Assembly (NCBI GenBank): GCA_001662425.1
Contig: BDDC01000043.1
Coordinates: 31,482-95,481, forward strand
Reading direction: 5' to 3'
Source: Chlamydomonas sphaeroides
Taxonomy: Eukaryota; Chlorophyta; Chlorophyceae; Chlamydomonadales; Chlamydomonadaceae
Length of the DNA: 64,000 nt
The notes beneath the pieces are model-generated. The model was not told the DNA's origin. It worked only from the letters and a program-made list of their open reading frames with translations, and ran no database searches. A program made the translations under genes and the position numbers. How positions within the stretch are numbered: position 1 is the stretch's first letter; each line of letters starts with the position of its first letter. Shown here piece by piece: positions 44,338 to 55,000 of this stretch.

Positions 44338-47300
44338 ATGAGTGCGCGGCTCGCGCCCATCGTGGCCGCGACGGACCCAACGAACAGGTGCATCTGGGGC
44401 GCTGGGATTGGAGCGCTCTGTAAACCGCGCGAATTCGCCTCACGGGGTCCAACTATGCGACTTGCTCTTCACGCCGGGCTCGTGTTGCAGGGACGAGGCT
44501 GTCAAGCAGCGCATAGATGCGGCAGCAAGGCTAAATGCGATGCTGTATGCCGAGGTGGAACGGCACCTCTCACTGCTCGACCGCGCGGAGCAGGAGCGCG
44601 ACGCCTGGGCTGCGCACGCTCGCGGCCTTGCGCAGCAGCTCGTGCAGGCTCGCAAGCATGTTGCCCGCCTTGAGCGCGCGCTAGAGGCCAGCGGCGCTCC
44701 GCCGGTGGCCTCCGCCGACCTCGCCACGGACAACGCCGACGAGGACGCCCGGCAGGTCGCAGAGCTGCTGCACCTGCAGTCGGAGGCAGCAGGAGCTAAT
44801 GCAGCGTCCGCAGCGCCGGGCACGACGCCGGCGCAGCAGGCGCGTGCCGCCGGCGCGACCCTGTACCCGGCGTCCGTCCTCTCGGCGACGTCGGAGACGC
44901 GGACCGCCATGGCAGCCGAAGCCGCAGCCCTCGGCTGCGCCGCCGCCTCGGCAGCGCCGTCAGGGGACGGCGGGGCCGCCACCACGGCGCCGCCGGTGCC
45001 CATCACGCCGACGCCCAACCAGCAGCGCGTGCTGGAGGCGCTTGTGCGGCGGGGGCAGGCCATGGGCTGGCTCATAGACCAGAAGGAGGTAAGCAGCGGC
45101 ACGTGCGCCGCCTGCGGTTGACGGCCTGGCTGGCTCGTCATCATCGCCAGCCCCTAGCAGCCACCTGCCGCTGCGGCCGCGCCCATCTTCCTTGAGCGCA
45201 GCACCCGGGTTGCCCACCGGCTGCTGGCCGCTTGGGCCGACGGCGCAGCCGGCGTGCAGGCCGCTCCTGGCCGTGGGGAAAGTGCCTTGGACCAGCGGCA
45301 TGGCCCCAGGCACAAGCGGCTAGCCCGCCGGCGCCGCAGCACTGGTGCCGGCGGTGCCGGCGCCAACGGTGCGCGGGGCCCTGCCCTGCCCTGCTGGCTG
45401 CCGCAGGTGTCGCTGGGGCGGGTGCTGGGCGAGGGCGAGTTCGGCGTCACCTACCTGGGCACGTGGCGGCACGCACAGGTGGCGGTAAAGATCGTGCGGC
45501 TGAGGCACGCGGCGGAGCTGACGTCCTTCCTGCGCGAGGTGCGGGTGCGGCGGGGCAGGGCGGAGCGGCGTGGGGCTGGGTGGCGGCGGCACCGTACGGC
45601 AGCGGGTGCTGTGGTTTCCCGGTGCGAGGTGCGGCGACCGACGAAGCAGGGCGTAGCGGCAGGGGCAGGGAGGCATGGGCAGCTGCAAGAGCGGCAGGGG
45701 CTGCACGGCAGCGGCATTGCGGTGGAGCGGCGGAGCGGTGGAACGTGGGTGAGGTAGGTGACGTCCTCCGTGGGGTGCGGAGCACAAGGCCGGGGCATCG
45801 GCTGCAGGGCGGCGGAGGCAGCAGCAGCCGCAGCACCCTCGTCCATTGTACTTGCCAACGCTGTGCGGCGGAGGGGTGGGCGAAGAATTGCAGGGCGCGA
45901 GCTCACCGAGGTACCTGGCCATTGTGCGGGAGCAGCAGGGGCTGTGCGGAGGAGCTTTGTGCTCGCCGCCACCTGGTAGCCCACGCGGCGTCCATGCCCC
46001 TTGCCGGCCCCCTGTGGGCCCCCAGGTGGAGAGTATGTCGTACATCCGCCACCCCAACGTGGTGCCCTTCCTGGGGGCCTGCCTGGCGGCGCCAGACAAG
46101 CTGTCGCTGGTGTCCGAGTTCATGACGGTGGGTGGGTGGGGGGCCGGGAGGGCGGGAAGGACGTTAAGGCACGTCTGGCAGGAGCACGAGGCTCATCGCG
46201 GCTCCCCTCTCTCGTCAAGCATGGGGGCCCGAGGGCGTTGCCTGCTATGCCCCACAGCCCGCTCCGCCCCTGCTCCGCCCGCTCCGGTCCCTGCTGCTCT
46301 CTGCCCCTCGCCCCCCAACGCCGGCGCTCCCTCAGGGCGGCACGCTGGCGGACTGGCTGCACCCGGGCGGCATGCCCGCGCCCGGCACCTCGAGCGGCGG
46401 CGTGCTGGCGCCCCTCAAGCCGCTGGTGGAGCGGCTGAGGATGGCGCACCAGGCGAGGCCTAGACAGGCAGTGGGCTGGGCCGGGCCGTCGCGACCATGC
46501 CTTGCTTCAATCGCATCTGGGCGGCGTTGTCCGCATAACAAATGAGGATGGCGCACCAGCAGGGTGGAACGGGGTCCGGACGTTGGGCTGTCTGCTTTCC
46601 ACAATCGGGTAAAGCTCCTGTGCCTGTGCGAACCCGGGAAGCCGCTCACCCAGATGCGCATGTGCTGGATTGAACCCACGGCGCCACGTTGGCCCGGCCC
46701 GGCCCCGCGCTCCCGGCCTACGGCCCTGACGCGGCCCCGCCCTCACCCCCGCCCCGCAGGTGGCGACCGGCATGTGTGCGCTGGAGTCGGCCCGGCCCGC
46801 TGTGCTGCACCGCGACCTCAAGGCAAGCGAGCGCACCCGGGAAGGCCGAGGAGGCTGCTGGGGCGGTAGCGGCAGTAGCAGCGGTGGCGGCACCTGGTAC
46901 AGGGGCGCCTCACCCTTGGCGCAGCATGCGAGGCCGCGTTGCCCACAACCGCGTGCCGTTGGCAGCGCTGCCGCTGTCCTCGCCCGCTCCCTCCCAACCA
47001 GTGCACACGCTGCGCTGACCCGCTCGTCGCCTCTGCCCACCCGCAGCCCGCCAACGTGTGCCTGAACTACGACGTGTGCTCTCATGCACGGCACCCTCGG
47101 TTCCTTCCGCCGTTTTACACGAACCCAGCGCTAACCCGCTCTCCCCCGCCCTCCCCACCCGCCCGCAGCCCGCCAACGTGTACCTCGACCACACCGGCGC
47201 CGCCCGCATCGGCGACTTTGGGCTGTCGCGGCGGCTGCTGGACGAGGCGCGCTCCTCGCTCACCGGCGAGACGGGCACCTATCTGTACATGGCTCCCGAG

Positions 47301-48743
47301 GTCATGCGGTGAGGAGCGGACAGGGAAGGGGGCTGAAGGGGAAGCAGGGGCCCCTGGGTGCAGGGGCAGGAGCAGGGCATGGATATACCCATGGCGGACA
47401 TGCAGAACCCCTCCCGCAACGGAGTTTGCCTCCGCCTTGACCCCGATTTCCACGCCACCCGGCCGCCAGGCACGAAGTTTACGACGCCAAGGCCGACGTG
47501 TGGAGCTGGGGCGTGCTGCTGTCCGAGTGCGTCACGTGCGCCATGCCGTACGGCCACACGTACATGACGCCCGTACAGGTGCGGCGGGCTGCGATGCTGC
47601 GGTGCGCTGCGGTGCCGAGGTGCGCTCTGTAGAGCGGCGCGCTTGCTGCGCCGTGCCGTGCCCTGTGGGATCGAGGGCTGCCGAGCTAGGTGCTGGTGGC
47701 AGCTTGCCAGCAGCCAGGCGTCCTTTGGGGCGGTCTCAATCAGCGCATGCCGCTGGCTGCTCGCAGGTGGCGCTGGCGGTGTCGGAGGAGCAGCTAGCTC
47801 CCGAGGTGCCCAAGACCGTGCACGAGGAGGTGCAGGTGCGGCCCGACTGGCGCATGCTCGCCCCGCTCGCGCTCGCACACACGACCGCCACGCGCCCAGC
47901 CGGCACCGGCCCTCCGCGACTCGCTGCTGGGTTGTGCCCCGCTCCATCCCCATCCATTGTCCCTCCCTTGCCTCCCTGCCTCCCTGCCTCCCTGCCTCCC
48001 TCCCTCCCTGCCTGCCGCCACCAGCTTGTGGTGCGGCTGGCGTGCCAGTTCGACCCCGAGATGCGGCCCGACTTCAACAGCCTGGCGGACATGCTAGGGG
48101 GAGCCATAGCGCACATGCAGGAGCAACAGGTGCGGGTGCGGCCGAGGGCTTCACGATTTCTGTGGCCCCGCCGGGCCTGCGGGCAGCCTGGCTGTTTGGT
48201 TGCGCCCTCCTGGCTCCTAGCCATGGCCACGGCTGGTCAGAGTGGCGGGCCGGACCGGACCTGGACTGGACCCACCGCGGTCTAGCCAGCAGCTGCACCG
48301 CCCCAGCTCGCCAGCTTGGCGCAGCCGCGCGCTCCTGATTCTTGCAGGACGGGCGTAACGGCCCTGGCGGTGCAGGGCTGCAGGACGCCTACCGTGCCTT
48401 TGCCACCCCTCGGGCCCACAGACAGCAAGACAAGTTGGTCACTCCCCAACCCTCTCTCCCCCACACAACGCCTGTGCCACAGGGCTCCAAGCCCACTCTG
48501 CTTTCGGCCATCCACTCAAGCCTGCTGGGCAGCTGGAGCGGCGCCTGGGGCTGGGGCACGGCATACCCACGGGCGCAGGCGGCGGCGGTGGCGCAGCTGC
48601 AGCCCGGGGCGGGCGCTGGGCCCAGGCCGCGGCGCATGCCGGGGGCCGCACAGGCGGGCGAGGCGCCGCCGCAGGGCCAGGCACAAGGGCACGAGCCGGC
48701 ACAACCACTGCAGGCGGCCAGGGTGGAGCAGCGGAGGGAGTGA
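44338..48743 (+). CDS. Raf-like (TKL) Ser/Thr protein kinase with N-terminal coiled coil
   Basis: Eleven exons (44338-44387, 44491-45088, 45407-45538, 46026-46127, 46336-46452, 46760-46822, 47169-47308, 47470-47578, 47767-47835, 48025-48129, 48348-48743) total 1,881 nt (626 aa), all phases matching. Residues about 17-80 are a charged coiled coil (DEAVKQRIDAAARLNAML). The kinase domain (about 217-490) has Gly-loop GEGEFG, VAVK (Lys244), HRDLKPAN (Asp352), DFG (370-372) and APE (396-398), so it should be active. HRDLKPAN indicates Ser/Thr specificity, and GTYLYMAPEV with ADVWSWGVLL is plant TKL style. The 132-residue C-terminal exon is Gln/Ala/Pro-rich. Introns 5 and 6 begin with GC. A partial copy of the catalytic-loop exon lies in intron 6. 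Confidence 0.92.
46436..46559 (+). repeat. 17-bp direct repeat spanning the GC donor of kinase intron 5
   Basis: TGAGGATGGCGCACCAG occurs at 46436-46452 (end of exon 5, RMAHQ) and again at 46543-46559 inside the intron. The copies enclose about 90 bases. Confidence 0.9.
47000..47190 (+). repeat. Partial tandem duplication of a kinase exon boundary
   Basis: Two acceptor-plus-exon-start copies are visible. Copy A at about 47016-47073 ends intron-like sequence with CACCCGCAG and encodes PANVCLNYD. Copy B at about 47128-47190 ends with CGCCCGCAG and encodes PANVYLDHT, the real start of exon 7 at 47169. Upstream pyrimidine tracts also match (GCGCTGACCCGCTC versus GCGCTAACCCGCTC). Confidence 0.85.
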
Positions 48744-51700
48744 GGGGTGCTGTGTGTCGCATTGGCAGTGGGCGCGTGAGAGTTGGGCGGCGGGCGGTGT
48801 GTTCGTTTATACTCAAGCAAGTACGCCCGCGCGGCACGCCCTGGGTTGATGACGCGTCGGTCGTGCGTAGGAGGCAGGGATGCGTTCAGGTGGTGCAGCA
48901 CACATACACCTCGGCCCCATGTGGGGTCATCGGGGTCAAGGGCGGTCTGCACGCTGATTCGTAGGTGCTCGGTACGAGGGCAGCGTGGCGGGAGGCTGTG
49001 AGCGGCTCGCAGGTAATGATGCTCTCCATTCGGGGCGGAGGCTGCTCAAGCCGCAGGCGGACATGCAGCTAGCGCTTGGCGCCGCGCGTCGCTGGCAGGC
49101 AGAGGCGTCGACTGTGTACGCCGGGGCTAGCTAGGCCTCTGTCTATGCGTTGCTGGGCTGCGTGGCAGCGCACCGTCGCCCACGCACGTTGCTTGCGAGC
49201 ACTAGGGGAGGCACGCCCTCGGAAGGCACGCCAGACATGAAGCGCAACAACGGAGGATGTGCGTGTGTGTTCCAGTGTTAGCTAGAACATAACCCTGTGT
49301 CTGTCATCGCAACACGGTGCCTGCCTGCCGGTTCGCGTGACACCGCAGCTAGCGGTCCGTGCTAGCGCTCCGTGCGTGCTATCGGTCCGTGCTTGGAATG
49401 CGCGCACGTGGGTCCCGACTGGGGGTGCTGTGTCCTGGGCCGGAACCAGCCGGAACCTGCGGCCCAGCCGGGACCTGCCGAAACCTGCGTGTCGCATTGG
49501 GCTTGGTGGGGCTCGCGACGGGTGGGGCAGCTCCAGCGGCAGGCCCGCTTGAGGGCGCCGACCCTTACTTGCAACATACAAGCAAGCACTTCCGCTTTGT
49601 CCGGTCAAGCGGGCGCGCATGCATACGGCCACCTGCGCCACGGCCATCCTGGCACATCAACGATCAACCGTACACCCGAGGCATGGCATGCTGCCAAACA
49701 CTGAAACCGTTGCACCACGGCCCACCTCGCAGGTACATGAGCGTGGCCAGCCTCACTCCCACCCACACCTGCGCTCTCAGGAAAACTATCGTGATCTCGC
49801 TCAGCCCGCTGCTCTCACACGATCTCCAGGCTCGCTCATCACATCGTTAGATAGCTAGGTCTTGTACCGCACCAGCGCCGGCGGGGAGGGCGAGGCGGCC
49901 CCCACCCCCCCCACTGGCGGCGATGCCAGCGCCGCGCCGAGCTCCGAGTGCCGGCCAGCTGCTGCGGCGAACCCTGCAGCGTCTGCGGCCGCGAGCCATT
50001 GCTGGCCGGGTGGCTGCCGCCTGGCCCCGTGGGCGCGATCAGGTGCACCCTAGCGCAGGGCGAGGCACAACTCTCAGCTGGAACGGGCGCCTGCTGCTCA
50101 ACGCGGCCCGGTGCGGGTGACACCTCCTCCCACCCCGGCTCCAGCGGCTCTGGCAGCACCGCCGCAGCCATGGGCGAGAAGGCAGGCGGTGCTGGTGCTC
50201 CGTCAACCGACGTCGCTGCCCTAGAAGCGGCGAGCCGCATCGCCTCGATGCCCCGACACCGCTGCCGTCGCCGCCACGCGGCAGCCGTGTCCGCGATCGA
50301 TCGCAGCAGCGCCCGGCGGGAGCCGGCCGTCCCTGGCGCTGGCCGTGGCCGCCGGTCGCCACGGTGCGCCCGTCACTACGGCTGGCGGCGGTGGCGCGGG
50401 CACCCAAGGCGCTGGGCCGTAGCGCCACCGTCAAGTGGCGGGGTATGTGGACCTCGAGGCGAACGGCGGCGGCGGCAGGCCCGGGGCCGGCGGCGCCATC
50501 ACGCCGAGTCCTCAGCCGGGCCGGGGCCAGATGGCGGATGGCTCCGCCCCACCCAAAGGCCGCGGCGCGAGCGATGGGTGCGGCCGGCTGCCGAACGAAG
50601 CAGAGGCCATCAGGGTTCAGCCGCAGCGGCGGCGGTGCCGTGCTGCCGGCGCTGCTGCGCTTCTTCGGCCCGGGCCGCGACGTTGGAACATCGGGCAACG
50701 CGCTAAGGCACGTTGCAGCTTGCGGCGCGGACGACGTTGCTGCTGTGGCAGCGGGCGGCTCAGCGGCGGGGCCGGCGCACTCAGCTCTGCCCCGAGCTGG
50801 AGGCCGCCACGTTTGACCCCGTCCGCCATGTCAAGCCTTGCAACCGGCTGCTGCGGCCAGGAGGCCTCCAGGCTGCGGCTGGCGGCGGCTGGCAGCAAGA
50901 GCTAGGCTGCAGCCAGCGCCTGGGCCTAGCAAGACGAGCTAGGCTGCGTCTGGGGACGAGCCCGTGAGGCTCGACCCGGCTATCCCTGGCGGCGGGCCTA
51001 CGCGTTGCTGCCGGGGGCGTTCCGGCCAGATCGTGGCCGGCATGTCCCCTGGCGGCGGCCTTCGGCTCGCTGCCGGGCTGCGCCAACCCCGGCTGTGGAC
51101 GCCCCCTAACCGGTCGGGTTGCTTAGCACACGGGGTGCCAGAGCGGTTGTTGCAAGGTGGTCTCTGTTCCTCTCCTGGCATCCTTCTGGTTGTAATTGTA
51201 AACCCCGGCTGCACCAACCTGGCGGGCGACAGCGAGGCGGACCTGCTGGCGGAGGGGGCTGAGGGGGCCGCGAGCAGGGAGGCCTGTCATCAGTCATCAG
51301 GCGGCTGGGATGGCGGCGCCGCACCGGGGCAGGTGTGGCAAGCGGCAGTCGGCGCACGGGCGGTTCGTAAGTGAGCTGTTGCAGTCGTAGCGGGTACGCT
51401 GCTGCGCTCCGTGTGGCAGTTGAGCTGAGTCGGCTTGCAGCTGGCGCACGCAGGCCAGCAGGCCGGCGGACTTGCGTTGCGGGCTGCGTGCAATGTACCA
51501 GGGAAGACCCCTGCAACGTACGGGTGTTTGCGAAGGTGAGGTCACAGGCCGCGTTGGGGCGCCAACGTGATCAGTGCCAGGAGGCTCTTCTTATCATTAT
51601 CATGAAGCGTGCGCAAGACGCGTGCGCAGCTGCGTAGCGAGGTGCCGCGCAGCCAGGGGCGAGGCGGCGGTGTGTCGGGCGGGACAGTCGAGGCGGAGGA

Positions 51701-52030
51701 GGGTTGCAGGTGCCCAGACTCAGGCCGAGGGGGCAGCGATGCGCTTTCCAAGAGCACACGAACCCTACCTCCAGTCTGCCCCTGCTTCGCCTCTCAAGAC
51801 GCTTGCGCCCCTCCCGCCCCCCTCCCCCAGCTGCACAATCCCGGACTGGGCTCCCCCCATTCAAACTACCGCCCCCCACCAACGCGCCACACCCACCCCA
51901 GCCGCCCTGCAAGCTGCAGCGCACCAGCTCCTCGAGCCAGCGCCCAGCACGCCACACCCTGCCCCAGCCGCTGCCGCCTGCCCCTTCCTCGCCTCTCACA
52001 CAGCCGGCCGCCCCAGCGCACCTCACTGCC
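48744..52030. other. Convergent gene-poor stretch of 3.3 kb
   Basis: It holds the kinase and ankyrin-MYND 3' flanks. Between 49860 and 51375 long GC-driven frames overlap on both strands without splice logic or motifs. The second copy of a dispersed repeat lies at about 50626-50669. No gene is supported. Confidence 0.5.
50626..50669 (-). repeat. Dispersed repeat, copy 2
   Basis: The minus-strand reading GGCCGAAGAAGCGCAGCAGC, followed by GCCGGCAGCACGGCACC, matches 32346-32392 with scattered substitutions, mostly third-position-like. Confidence 0.55.
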
Positions 52031-55000
52031 TCACTGCCGCTTGAGGCCCGCGCACTGCGGCTTGTGGGCCGGCCAGTCGCGGCCCTGGCACTCGGAGCTG
52101 CAGTAGCGCGCCACCTCGCAGCCGCCGCACTTGCGCAGCTTGACGCCCGCGGCCTTGTCTGCGGACGGCCGGACAGCACATGTGGGTGTGGATGTGTGTG
52201 TGACACTCGGAGCCGCCTGCCAGCCGCACTTGGGTGCCGGACACCGTGCGGCCTACAATGCGGCACTACCGGGCTGTCTCTCAGCCACGGCAGCCGTGCA
52301 AAGGGCTGGGCGACGTGACGAGACCCGTACGGCAGCACGGACAACGTACGGCACACAGCCGTACGTACGCACGGCAGCGGGTCCTCACCCTTGGCCTTGC
52401 CGCAGCACCAGCAGTGCGTGGCGTCCTGCGCAGCAGCCGGCGCACCCGCCGACGGCGCGGCGCTGCCGCTGGCGGCGCTGCTACTGGCGCCCGCCGCCAC
52501 CGCCGCCGCCGACGACGGCGGCTTTACCGGCGCTGCCGCGCTGGCGGCCGCGGCAGAGGGTCCCGGCGGCGTGGCCTGCTGCTCCTGCTTGGCTCCTGCC
52601 GCCGGCGGCCCGGGTGCGGCCGCGGAGCCCCCCGCCGCCTGCGAGGGGCCCGCCTCCGCCGCTGAGCGTTTGCTCGCCTGCTGCGCCGCTGCCGATGCAG
52701 GCGAGGGCTTTGCATCCGTCGCCACCGCTGTCGCGCCAGCCGCCTTGCCCTGGACCGCCGCCTTGCCCTGGACCGCCGCCTTGCCCTGGACCGCCGCCTT
52801 GGCGGCGGTGGCGGCCGCCCCCGTCACCGCCTTTCCTTGCGGCGACTTGGCCTCCGTGGGCTTGGCCTGCTCCGCCGCCTCCGCCGCCAACTTCCCGCTG
52901 CCTCCCTCCTTCCCGCCTGCCGCCGCCTTGCCCTTCGCCGCCGCGCCGTCCTGGGCCTCCGCCTTGCCGTGGGCCTTCTCCGCCGCTGCCTTGTCCTGCT
53001 GCTCCGCCGCCTCCAGCAGCTGCCACAGCTTGGCCAGGAACTCCTCGCGCGCGGTGCGCAGGCCCGGGCTGCGGTGGGGGCCAGGCGAGAGAGCGCTCAG
53101 GCAGCAGGTATGGCAACACACGATCCAGGGGACTGCCAGCTGTCCTCGAGGATGGCAGCGTGCCCCCCTCGCACATGCACTAGCAGAAGGGCGCCCGGCA
53201 GGGGATGCCGTGCGGCAGTGGTCGTACGGCAGTCACGATCGCGCAGCGAGCAGTACTCACGGCGACATGGTGGCCTCGACGGTCATCCACAGCCGCATGG
53301 GCACCGACACGAACCGCATGCCGTACGCCACCAGCACCTCGAGCACCTGCGGCGGTTGCCGTACCGGTACGGCAGGCCGAGGGTGTACGACATGCGTCAG
53401 GCCACGTCCGCGCCAGCTCGGTGTCCTGATCTAGGGGCTGTCCGCGAGCCGTCAGGTCCCGCCCCCTGCAGCACCCGCCGCGCATTAGGGCCTTGGGCAG
53501 CGGGCACCGCTACCATCAGGCAGCACGGGTGTCGCACTGGGGGATGGCCTACCCCCGCGCTGCACGGCCCGCTGGTGGGGCCCCACCGCCGCGCCACGGA
53601 GGACCGCTAGCCGGCGCTGGCCCTTCCAACCCCGCTCGCTCTCGCCTTGTCGAAGTTGCACCATGGTCCGTGCGCGCTGCCGTAGTGGCTCGGGTCGTCG
53701 TCCTCGCAGCGGAAGCAGCCCACCCTGCCGTCCACTGGCAGGCCTCGGGAGCAGGGCAGGCAGGAGCTGATGAAGGCGATCTGCGGGTGAAGGGGTTAGG
53801 GGTAGATAGGGAGGGCGAGGGGTGGGATGGGATGGCAGGGCAGGGGGAGGGGTTGCAGGGATTGCGTTTATCCGTGTCTGTGTCAGCAGCCGCTCGTGAA
53901 GGCAGGCAATCTGCGGGCGCCAAGTAGGGGAGAGGCGGAGAGGCGCTGAGAGGGAGCGCGGGGGAAGGGGAAGATATTGGCAAGAGGAGGGGAAGGGGAG
54001 GCGGAGGGCTTTCCGGGGTTATACGGCTCATGTCTCTCATTGTCGGCGCTGGTCATGGCAAACGCCGCGGAAGGCGATTTGCGGCAGGAGGGCCGGCAGA
54101 GGGAGGAGCGGTGAAGGGGCCGGCAGCGTGGGCGTCCATGTCCGTGCGCTGCGCTCCGCTGTGCCGCGCCGCGCAGTGCGTGCGGTGTGGGATGGAAACA
54201 AGGGCTGGGCTGCGCTCCGCGCACCTGCAGCGCGGCCTCGAACACGGTCATCGGCGGCGCGGGCGGCCCCGCGCATCCGTCCGCGTGCAGCACCTCCATC
54301 TGCAGCGCCAGCGGCGACATGAAGCCTGCGAGCGGGGTGAGGAGAGGGTCGGCAGCCACGTGGGGGGACGTGCATCGGCGGAGGCACGGGGCAGCGCATG
54401 ATAGCGGTAGCGTCCTACAGAGCCCAGCGGCCTGCAAGGCCCCTGCCGAGCCCTGGCGCTGGATGTTTCACTGGCCACGGCACGGCGGGCGCCACTCGCA
54501 CGGCGCCGGTGCTCGGCGGGCCCCGTGGCCCACACAGCATCGCAGCGGGTCATCGTGCATCCGCTGCCGACGCCTTGGCCCGGGCGCACCCTGCTGCGCT
54601 CACCCAGCTTGCGCTTGGCCTTGAGCAGCGCCTGCAGCTCGCGCCACATGCCCTGCTCCGCAGCCACCAGCAGCGGCACGCTGCTCAGGCCGTCTCGCTG
54701 GGGGAGGGCGCGGCGGCGCAGGGGCGTGACCGGGGCGCTTGGTGGCATGACCCACACGCACCCCCACGAGCCGCCGGAGCGCTGCATGCGGCCGGGCCGC
54801 CCGCCCCTCTCCCATCTCGGCTGTCCCCGGCGGCATCATGGTCTCACGGCAGCCGCGCTCCCCATCCTCAGCCCCAGCCCCTCACCTGCAGCGGGTCGGC
54901 GCCCGCCTTGAGCAGCGCCGCCACCGCCTCGGGTCCGTAGCCGCGGTAGCAGGCCGCCACCAGCGGGCTGTTGGCCACGCGGTGGCTCAGGCCGCTACGG

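Noticed and set aside
46600..46690. tRNA-like T-loop strings (GTTCAATCC, GGGTTCGCA on the minus strand) in a kinase intron
   Set aside because: The flanking bases do not form T-arm or acceptor stems, and no anticodon arm can be drawn.
49859..51374. Overlapping ORFs of 80-250 codons on both strands
   Set aside because: No motif, no phase-consistent splice joins, and equal openness on both strands, as expected from base composition.
51571..53121. 516-codon continuous minus ORF read as one protein
   Set aside because: It reads through the donor at 52389 into intron and 3' UTR. Splicing to 52158 instead completes a MYND finger, which the continuous frame lacks.
52131..53434. Plus ORFs of about 350 codons over 52.1-53.4 kb
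   Set aside because: Antisense to the Ala/Lys linker exon of the ankyrin-MYND gene; Ala/Pro/Arg low complexity only.
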